64,000 nucleotides of DNA from Lepas anatifera (taxonomy: Eukaryota; Arthropoda; Thecostraca; Lepadidae). Location: assembly GCA_034440635.1 (NCBI GenBank), contig JAOTON010000896.1, positions 1,867,001-1,931,000 of the forward strand, read 5' to 3'. Made by a program: the position numbers and the translations under genes. How positions within the stretch are numbered: position 1 is the stretch's first letter; each line of letters begins with the position of its first letter. Below the pieces are notes generated by a model. It saw only the letters and a list, made by a program, of their open reading frames with translations. It ran no database searches and had not been told where the DNA came from. Positions 55,871 through 64,000 of this stretch are shown here, in pieces.

Positions 55871-57751
55871 ATGTTATTCAGAAATAAATGCCGCAAACGT
55901 GAGCCTGAGAGGCCGGTCCGTACAGGGGGCGGACATGAGATACTTCTCTAGAATTCTGGGGGTTTTGAAGGTTCCACTTCTGGTTCTAACAGTTTTTGGC
56001 AGCAAAATTTAACATGTAATTCCAATGGGACGGTTTGCGGGGTTTGGGGCACGGGCCAGTGGGAAAATGTAAGTTGTGCTTAAGGGTATCTTTTTATTTT
56101 TGGTATGTAAAATTAATCAGGCTATCTTCTGGGTGCAGCTTTTAGTCTCTAAAGCGCTTTTATAACAAGAAAAATCCACGATGAACTTCATGCTAATTCC
56201 TTCAGAATTCTGTTTCAAACGTTTCGATTACCCAATCAAAACGCTGCATTCAACCTTATGCTAGCAAAATTAAAGTTATCTTGAACAAAACCCTTCAAAA
56301 TACTGCCTATCCTCAACGTGTGCCAAATCAGGCAGTCAGCTGGCTGCCATGTCGAACCGTATTTATAGGAACCGTGGCTCCGTATGGCTCTGAGACTGCT
56401 GCACGTGGAGAGCGCGGTGCCACGCAGTGTGATGTGCTTTTGGATAAAACATTACAATAAACTTCCAACTTATGTATAGAGATGGGTTTCACTTTTTAAC
56501 TTGAAAATTGTTTAAAGATCGTATTCCTGTTCTGCCAAAACGCAAACTTCGAATCTGTTGCAGTATCAAATTATTACAATACAAATAAAGAAACCGGAGT
56601 GCGCTCCATCACTACGGCTGAAAAGCAAAGCGACATCGGAACCAATTTTGACAACCTGAGCTAGTGCTGCCACCCCCCCCTCTGCCCTCTCGAACTCGGC
56701 TCCTGAGTGGGGTAGCGTAAAAATGCGAGAATGGGTTGATACACCATTGAACCGAGTAAGAAACTATTCCCATAACGTTTTAGCTCAGAGTAATATTGAG
56801 GTCATTCAAGGTAGAAAAGTACAATTTAGAACACTTTTTACTCTAGGGTTTGAGTGAGTTAAGTAGTGCCACAATTTAAACGGCATTCGATTCCTCTCTT
56901 TATGACAATTCGAATTATGTACGACATGACCATACTAGATCAAAGTTAAAAAATGACATGACCTAGGGTCAGGTCAAAGTCATTATCTAACTAAACATAG
57001 TCAATATGTATATCACTCGAGACGTAAGGAATAATCAAGCTTAGTGGTATCAAAATTAGAGCTCTATTGCAATTTACTGCGCAGTTATTGACATAAGCCT
57101 CAAAACGTGCTTAAGTAGACCCAAGTTACCTCCCAGAGGTCACAGGTCAAAACTTGGAAAATGAGCCTTGCGAGTGACCTGTGAAACTACGATCCCAAGA
57201 ATAAGAAGTCCTTTTAAGCTTTATATACAGAAAAAGAAACATTTTCCGGCAAATGTCCGCTTTCCCCATGCATTTCCAATCGACTCGTACCTCATCTTAG
57301 GTCAGCAATATACAAAATACCGAAACATGGTTTGTAGCCCCCGTTAAACCCATTATATGATATGGGTTTCAAATCAATAGATTAACCCTACTCCGAGTTA
57401 TGCAATCCCAAACTTTTTTTTTGAAGTGAGGTCATTTGACCTAGCCTGGTGACCTGACCTGGCATGACCCGAACCTCAAATTTTTAGGGAAAGTTATGGA
57501 ATTGTTTAATGATAAGCTGTGCCAAGTACGGTGGTGCTTGGCGCCGCTGTTTTTCCGCGACGACGAAAAATCTGCAGAGGGGTTAGTGAGCACCCTTCTG
57601 CCCTGCTAGGGAGGGTTAAAAAGCGAAAATCTGCTGCTGAAATTCGGAAAAATGACTAACTGTTTTTTTAGGATTGTCCTTATATTTGTGTCCACCGTCC
57701 AAAACCGTGTAAAAAGTTTCAATTTCAATAAAATGTTGTAAAGCGCACCCT
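55871..57751. repeat. Composite repeat, copy 3 (minus)
   Basis: Reverse orientation. A terminal piece at 55871-55930, unrelated sequence to about 56384, then the body from CTCTGAGACTGCTGCACGTG through an empty SINE site (about 56695), the empty TTAA (about 56865), AGGTCA blocks (57130-57150, 57430-57465) and the piggyBac-like terminus GGGAGGGTTAA (57609-57619), to GCGCACCCT at 57751. Confidence 0.8.
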
Positions 57752-58450
57752 AATATAGATGGCTTTCACTTTTTAGCTTGGGAATTATTCAACACATAAA
57801 GATTGTATTTCGTGTTCTGCCAAAACGCAAACTACGAATCTGTTGCAATATCAAATTATCACAATACAACTAAAGAAACCAGAGTGCACTCCATCACAAA
57901 GGCTGAAAAGCACAGCGACATCGGAAGCAATTTTGACAAGCTGGGCTAGTGCTGCCAGCCCCCCCTCTCTTAAATCTTTTTAACTTTGTCCAAGTTGTTC
58001 CTAGTACGGCTGTTGGAGTCGAAGTCTCACTAAAGTCATCAATGGGCTTGTCACGAAGACCCCATCCCCACCACCCAAACGAGCAACTCCCACAATGAAT
58101 GGTTAATTGAGAAGCCAAGTTTTAACATCCCACAAAGCACGGGGACGGCTGCCCCGCTCAGGTCACCCTCTCACCAGTCAGTTGCCGGCCGACCTTCGTC
58201 GGATAAACTATTGAGCGCCGGAGCGTCTCAGGGGAACCGATCCCAAGCCTGGACATGCCTGTCACTGCATGTTTTGCTGAGCAGCGAGCCGGAGCCCAAC
58301 GCTCTACCAACTGAGCTACCGGGGCGGCAATTCGGCTCCTGAGCGGAGTAGCGAAAAAACGCAAGAATGGTTTGATACACCTTTGAACCGATTAAGAAAC
58401 TCTTCCCATAACGTTTTAGCTCAGATTAATATTGAGGTCATTAAAGGTCA
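57752..58450. repeat. Composite repeat, copy 4 (minus), truncated
   Basis: Matches the part of copy 3 from GGCTTTCACTTTTTAGC to GAGGTCATTAAAGGTCAAAATAG and carries the second SINE. It abuts copy 3 directly. Confidence 0.75.
57970..58328 (-). mobile_element. tRNA-derived SINE, copy 2
   Basis: Reverse copy of 49049-49398, with the A-box-like CCAACTGAGCTA at 58307-58318 and the B-box-like GGAACCGATCC near 58234. The tail TTTTTAACTTTGTCC is at the low-coordinate end. Flanking host sequence matches the empty sites of the other copies. Confidence 0.8.
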
Positions 58451-58453
58451 AAA

Positions 58454-59207
58454 TAGCCATAGGCGTAGGAACCGGGGGGGGCAGGGGGCCACTGGCCCCC
58501 CACTTTTCTGGGATGGGCCCCCGCAACGGAGATAAGAATATCAACAACTGTAATATCAAGCAAGAAACTCAAACTGTCCCGATAGCTTGCCCCGGAACCC
58601 CGTTAAACTTACCTGTGCCCCTAAACTAAGTTGAGGTCCTATGAGTTGATTTTAAGTTCCCCTAAGCTTCTCGGGGCCCCTGAACTGGCCTCTGATGCCA
58701 TACGAGCTAATCTGGGCCCTTTGAGCTGAACTGAGCGCCCCTGAGGTGGTTTGGGCAGCATGAACTGTTCTAGGATGCCTAAACTGAGCTAGGAGCCGTA
58801 ACTTTAAACAGGGCCCCGTGAGTTGGCCAGAACCTATATCCACCGACCTGGGGGCCCCTGAGCTGAGCTGGGACCGTAAAGTTAATATTGCCCCTTGAGC
58901 TAATCTGGATCCCCTGTGATGCACAGAAGACCCTAAACTTATCTGAGGCCCCTGCACAGGAATAGGGCCACTGCTCTGAAATTTGGTTATAAGCTTTAAT
59001 TGAAACCCTGAACTGTTCTGAAGCCCCAAATATGCCGACAAGGGGCCCTGGATAATCCGGACCCTTAAGTTTATCTGGTCATCAGAGCTAATATGGGCCT
59101 CTGTGTTGAACTGAGGGCCCCTGAGATGGTCTGGGACCCCTATAAGGCTTTACAGCCACTGACCGGGCGGCCGAGAGCTTGAATGGGCTCCTTGAGATGT
59201 TCTGACA
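58454..59207. repeat. CATAGGCGTAGGAACCGGGG repeat followed by GGGCCC array
   Basis: 58451-58600 starts CCATAGGCGTAGGAACCGGG and matches, with changes, 63800-63930 (GCAACTGTAATATMRA, CAAGAAAC, GGGCCCGATAGCTTG). It leads directly into ~25-30-bp units GGGCCCCTGAGCTGA (58610-59190). Confidence 0.7.
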
Positions 59208-60700
59208 GTGGTGTAGCCAGGGGAGGGGGTCTCAGGGGTCCGCGGACCCCCTTAGGCTGACCTTATGCACTAAAAACACAAAAATTGATTTCGGGGGCCC
59301 CTGAGCTTGGTCTCAGGGGGGCTCCCGAGCTTGGTCTCAGGAGGCCCCCGATAATCGGTATCGAGGGCTCCAGAGTACCGAATATTGATCTTGGGGACAC
59401 CTGTGCTCAGTCTCAGGGGGTCCCGAGCTTGGCCTCAGGGCCCCCGAGCTTGGTCTCAGGGCCCCTCCCCCGAGCTCGGTCTCACGGGCCTTTCGATCTT
59501 GGTCTCACGGGCCTTTCGATTTTGGTCTCAGGGGCCCCCGAGCTTGGTCTCAGAGGCCCCGAGCTTGGTGTCTGGGGGCCCTCCGAGCATGGTCTCAGGG
59601 AGCTCCCGAGCTTAGTCTCAGGGGGCCCTTCGAGTTTGGAATCAGGGCCCCCGAGCTTGGTCTCAGGGGGCCCCCGAGCTTGGTGTCAGGGAACCCTCCG
59701 AGCTTGGTCTCAGATAACCCCGAGCTTGGTCTCAGGACCCCCGAGCTTGGTCTCAGGGGACCCCGAGCTTGGTCTCAGGGAGCTCCCGAGCTTGGTCTCA
59801 GGGGGCCCTTCGAGTTTGGTCTCAGGGTCTCCGAGCTTGGTCTCAGGGCCCCCCGAGCTTGGTGTCAGGGAGCCCTCCGAGCTTGGTCTCAGGGCCCCCG
59901 AGCTTGGTCTCAGGGGACCCCCGAGCTTGGTCTCAGGGATGCTCCCAAGCTTAGTCTCAGGCCCCCTCTCCCCGAGCTTAGTGTCAGGGGCCCTCGAGCT
60001 TGGTCTCAGGGAGGCATCCGAGGGCATCTGATGCATAAGGCTGACCGTATGCACTGGAAAACACGAGCATTGGTCTCGGGGGCCCTGATCTTGGTCTCAG
60101 GGGGCCACCGAGCTTGGTCTCAGCGCCCCCCAGAGCTTTGTCTCAGGGGCCCGAGCTCGGTGTCAGGGGCCCTCCGAGCTCGGTGTCAGGGGCCCTCCGA
60201 GCCTGGTCTCAGGGAACGCCCGAGCTTGGTCTCAGGGGACCCCCGAGCTTGGTCTCAGGGGCCCCTGATCATCGGTATCGAGGGTTCCAGAGTACCGAAC
60301 ATTGATCTCGGGGGCCCCTGAGTTCGGAGGGGACCCCGATCATTGGTATCGAGGGCTTTGGAATACCGAATATTGATCTCGGGGGCCCGTGAGCCTGGTC
60401 TCAGGGGCCCTCGAGCTTGGTCTCAGGGGACAACCGAGCTTGGTCTTGAGGGGGGGGGCAAGCTTGGTCTCATGGGCCTTTCGATGTTTGGTCTCATGGG
60501 CCTTTCGATCTTGGTCTCACGGGGTTTCGAGCTTGGCCTCAGGGAACCCCTGAGCTTGGTGTCAGGGGGCCCTCGAGCTTGGTCTCAGGAAGCATCCGAG
60601 CTTGGTTTCAGGGTCCCCTCGAGCTTGGTCTCAGGGGCCCCGAGCTTGGTCTCAGGGGTTCAGGGCCCCCCTCGGGGTGCCCCCGACTATTGATATCGAG
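59208..60700. repeat. GAGCTTGGTCTCAGGGGGCCCCC minisatellite
   Basis: Preceded by CAGTGGTGTAGCCAGGGGAG (59206). About 45-50 units of 24-30 bp, each CCCCGAGCTTGGTCTCAGGG, many nearly identical. Unit junctions CTCAGGGGGCCCCCGAG are near-palindromic. A larger period is visible: GGTATCGAGGGYTCCAGAGTACCGA recurs at 59357, 60278 and 60340. Open frames of up to 248 codons (59285-60031) exist on both strands and are repeat artefacts. Confidence 0.9.
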
Positions 60701-62380
60701 GGACTCATGAGTGAGGCACGAGCATTGACCTCATGAGACCCAGAGTTTGGTCCCAGGGGCCCCCAGGCCCGGGTTCAGGACTCCCGAGCATCGGCATCGA
60801 GGGGCTCCAGAGCACCGAGCATTAGTCTTGGGGGGGCTCGAAATATTGATCATGAGGGCCCCGGAACATCGGTGTCGAGTTACTCCTGAGAAAAGTGCGA
60901 GCATGGGTCTAAGGGTGCCCCTGAGCCTGATCTAAGTGGGACCCCGAGCTTAGTCTTAGGACCCCCGGGCATCAGCATCAAGGGGCCCCGGAGTATTGGT
61001 CTAGGGGAGCAATTATTTAAGGGGCCTCCAAATGGTGATTTCAGAGGGCCCCCGAAAGTTTGGATGCAGTGGTGTAGCCAAGGGGGCCCTAGGCGTCCGC
61101 AGACCCCCACACCTTGGGCCAAACTGAACCACTGCAAAGGATTCCCTGATCAGGGGACCCCCAGAGTCAGTCTCAGGGGCCCCTGAAGATTCGTTCTCAG
61201 GGCGTCCCGAGTCGGCCTCACGGCCCCCGCCCTGAGAGTCGGTCTCAAGGCCCCCCGAAAGTAGGTTTTAGGGGTCCCAGAGGGTTGGTCTCAGGGGCCC
61301 CAAAATTCGGTATCAGGGGCCCCGGGAGTCTGTCTCAGGGGAGGGGGCCGAGCTAGTCTCAGGGGCCCCCAGAGAGTGGTTCTCAGGGCCCTGCAATATA
61401 GTCTATTTCAGGGGAGCCCCTGAGAGTCAGTCTCAGAGAACCCCAAGAGTCGGTCAAGGGGACCCCAAGAGTCTGTCTTAGGGGAACCCGAGATTCGGTC
61501 TCGGGGTCCCCCTGAGAGTCTGTCTCAGAGAACTCCAAGAGTCAGTCTCAGAGCACCCCAAGAGTCGGTCTCAGGGGGCCCTCATAGTCTCACGGGCTTC
61601 TCTCTCAGGAGTCAATATTTAGTTTCAGGTGGCCCCGAGAGTTAATCCGGGGGTCCGAGAGCTAGTCTAATTTGATCCGCAGAGTGCTGGTTTCAGGGGG
61701 CCCCAGAGGGGTAATTTTAGGAGCCCTCGAGATTTAGCCTCAGGCTGTGCCCCCCGAGTTTTGGTATAAGCGGCCCCGAGAGTCAATCTCAGGGAGCACC
61801 CAAAAGTTAGTCTCAGAGGGCTCCTGGTTGTCAGTCTCAGAGACATCCGAGAGTTAATCTCGGGGTTCTGAGAGTAATTTCCAGAGGTGCTCCCGAGTTT
61901 TGGTCTCACGGGCCCAGAGTTAGCCTTAGGCCCGCGAGAGCTAATCTGTAGCCTCCGAGTCAGTCTCATGAACGCCAAAGACTCAGTCTCAGAGGTGATT
62001 CTACCCTCCCCCGCAGTGTTTGTCTCAGGGGCGCCCTAGAGTAAGTCTCAGAGGGCTGTCGGAAGTCATTCCCAGCCCCCTCCCCCACCCCAAAGACAGC
62101 CTCAGGGGACCCCAATAGCTAATCTGGATGACCACGATACTCAGTCTCAGCCCCCCTCCAGAGCAAATCTGGGGGGCCCAATAATTAGTCTCAGAGGTGC
62201 TGCCGATAACTAATCTCAGGAGCCCCGAGAGATTCTCAGGGGCCCCCAGTTTTAATCAAGAGGCGCCGTGAATCGGTCTCCGAGACCCACTGAGATCTAA
62301 TCGGGAGAGCGGCCGAAAATTAGTTTTGTGAGCGCCGCCAAGTGTTGGTCTGAGGTGGCCCCAGAGCTCAAATAAAAAAT
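60701..62380. repeat. Diverged GGTCTCAGGGGCCCC minisatellite
   Basis: Continuation with more decayed units (AGAGTCGGTCTCAGGGGCCCC). A second CAGTGGTGTAGCCAAGGGGG end lies at 61068. The array fades out near 62370. Confidence 0.85.
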
Positions 62381-63284
62381 TTCAAAATCATATGCCTCGG
62401 AAAAATGTACCTACCCCTATTGCGTACTAAAAAAGCACAAATTGAAACATGTCGATCAGGCACCATTATCGAAGGAAAGGCAAAAATTAATCTAATTTTA
62501 CCATAAGAGCAAATCGAACAGGGAATTGGGCACTTTAGTCAATTTGTAATATATTAGCTTAACACCAATAACTACATTCCTAAATATTCTGAAATAAACA
62601 ACTTTCCAATATTTTCGTAGGAAACCAGACAGACAAGGGGTAATGACAGAAATTGATGAGCATAATCCCAAAAAGAAAAATAGGTATGAAAGGTTGAAAA
62701 TAACAATAACAGAGTGAGCCAAGGCGATAGGTATCTTGGGCGCCTTTTGTCTTGGTAATTTACTCGTTTACAAGATAGCAAGGGTAAGAAAGTAACTGGA
62801 TCTCGACAGGATCTGTCGACGGAATAGAGGTTATGTAACGTTCGGGACACACTACCATATCCCTTGTATCTTTATTCGTTTTTTTCATTTCTTTGGAAAT
62901 TTCCTGATTAAGAGTCCATGGATTCAACACCGGGATATAATTGCTAATCATTTCCCGTAGAAGATCATTTCTTCGTACTCAAAACGACTGACCTCCAATA
63001 ACTTCATGTCTGATTACTCGAGTGAATTGAAGTAGACTCAGGTTTAACATCATGCGTGCATCAACATTGAACTTCCCGAAATATGGCTCAAAGCTGTTAT
63101 TATAGCCACGCTACCATTTAAGGTATGGGTCATCCTTAATATTTGGTGACCTTAGTTTACCAACACTTGTCGGATCGAGAAAAACCAAGCTATAAACAAA
63201 ATAGGAAAGAATGCTTAAAAAGGCACAACAAAATTTCCTTCGTGTGAATGTTATAATGTTAAAATACTATACAAAATATATAGG
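62381..63284. other. AT-rich, no gene recognised
   Basis: No motif in the frames at 62498-62951. It reads as ordinary AT-rich spacer between two GGGCCC arrays. Confidence 0.4.
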
Positions 63285-63790
63285 AGATGGGCCCGGTTAC
63301 TAAGGGGACCCCCGGCCTGGGGCCCCCCGACGGTAGTCGGACCCCTCCTTGGCTGAATCCTGGCTACACCACTGTGTTCTGTGACTCTATATCAGCCACC
63401 CTGGGACCCCCTAAGCCTAGCTGGGGCCCTGAGCTAATCTGGGTACCGCTGTGCTTAACTGGGGCCTCTGATCTGGTATGGGGGCCCTGAACTGTTCTAG
63501 CATCATTGAGCTAATCTGGGCTCCGTGAGCTTGAACAAGTCCCTTGAGCTGTTTTGAGACCCTACATAAGTCGACCTGGGGACCTCCGACCTGAACCGGG
63601 CCCCTAAGCTAATCTGGCACCCTGTGCGAATCTGGAACTCCCCTGTGATGAGCTCCTAGGGGTCCTGTGCTTATGTAGGGTCCCTTGATAAGCTGGTCCC
63701 GAGGCTAATGCACTGGTCTAGGCCCTTGAGCTGACTGATCTGGGTTCCTGAGCCATGGTCTGGACCTTGGGGCCCTCCGAGATAATTTAG
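63285..63790. repeat. GGGCCCTGAGCTAATCTGG minisatellite with hAT-like edge
   Basis: The inverted end CCTGGCTACACCACTG (63360-63375) is the reverse complement of CAGTGGTGTAGCCAGG seen at 59206. Degenerate GGGGCCCTGAGC units follow. Confidence 0.75.
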
Positions 63791-63799
63791 CTGTCCCTG

Positions 63800-63930
63800 G
63801 GTGGCATAGGAATAGGAACCGGGGGTCAGGGAGATACTGACCCCCCTTTGAGGTGGGCACCCGCAACGAATATACAACTATCAGCAACTGTAATATAGAA
63901 CAAGAAACCCAAACGGGCCCGATAGCTTGT
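63800..63930. repeat. CATAGGAATAGGAACCGGGGG repeat, copy 2
   Basis: Second copy of the segment at 58454-58600 in the same orientation, again adjacent to a GGGCCC array. Confidence 0.65.
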
Positions 63931-64000
63931 CAGGGAACGTTCTAGTTCGGTAGTACGCTGCCTGCAAGCCCCTGGAGGAGGAGCGCTTCGTAAAAAAGCC

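Noticed and set aside
59285..60693. Open frames of up to 248 codons with ELGLRG/SLVSG repeats
   Set aside because: They arise from a ~27-bp minisatellite that lacks stops; both strands and more than one frame are open, and no start context or domain supports a protein.

Overview
The window looks like repeat-dense, gene-poor DNA of an invertebrate animal. This rests on the mix of elements: CR1/Jockey-like LINE fragments, a Penelope-like retroelement, one Ty3/Gypsy LTR with a gag remnant, piggyBac-type (TTAA) elements, T2/Kolobok-like and hAT-like MITEs, a tRNA-derived SINE, microsatellites, and several kilobases of GGGGCCC-type minisatellite. The species cannot be named from the sequence. I found no convincing host exon, no intact tRNA or rRNA gene, no operon, no bacterial signals and no CRISPR array. 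Every recognisable coding stretch is a broken transposon gene.

Layout. 0.7-3.1 kb: a complete 1.1-kb TTAA element, a small hAT-type MITE with a perfect 8-bp target duplication, and a truncated TTAA element. 3.1-6.7 kb: a CR1/Jockey-like LINE (endonuclease plus RT, minus strand) and a Penelope-like RT/GIY-YIG remnant. 6.7-13.7 kb: a ~1.4-kb segment with a second LINE RT present as two inverted copies; one copy is split by a TTAA element and the other keeps the empty site. 14.7-15.35 kb: a 64-bp tandem repeat. 15.4-21 kb: three more AGGTCA-rich elements and a GGGCCC array. 21.35-24.17 kb: an element with GTTGTATC-rich inverted ends. 25.7-27.6 kb: two minisatellites between two copies of one dispersed repeat. 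27.8-31.3 kb: a T2/Kolobok-like MITE and piggyBac-like pieces. 32.1-34.2 kb: a Gypsy LTR, primer-binding site and broken gag. 36-44.6 kb: a GGGCCC array split by a 6.24-kb hAT-like element that has 1.16-kb inverted arms and an 8-bp TSD. 45.6-58.5 kb: a second T2-like MITE, then four partial copies of a composite repeat in mixed orientation, carrying nested TTAA, SINE and small TIR elements plus a 3.5-kb element with TTCGCGAA-rich ends. 58.5-63.9 kb: long GGGCCC/GGTCTCA minisatellites next to hAT-like end sequences.

Two observations stand out. First, at least three TTAA-inserting families with different ends share an unusual density of AGGTCA/TGACCT, the nuclear-receptor half-site. One family strings extended TCAAGGTCA sites in direct repeat. 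Three insertions are supported by empty sites elsewhere in this same window. Second, the 6.24-kb hAT-like element carries, in both inverted arms, inward-facing copies of one gene fragment with the same in-frame stop. It resembles the helical domain of uncharacterised transposon-associated invertebrate proteins. The whole could fold into a long hairpin.
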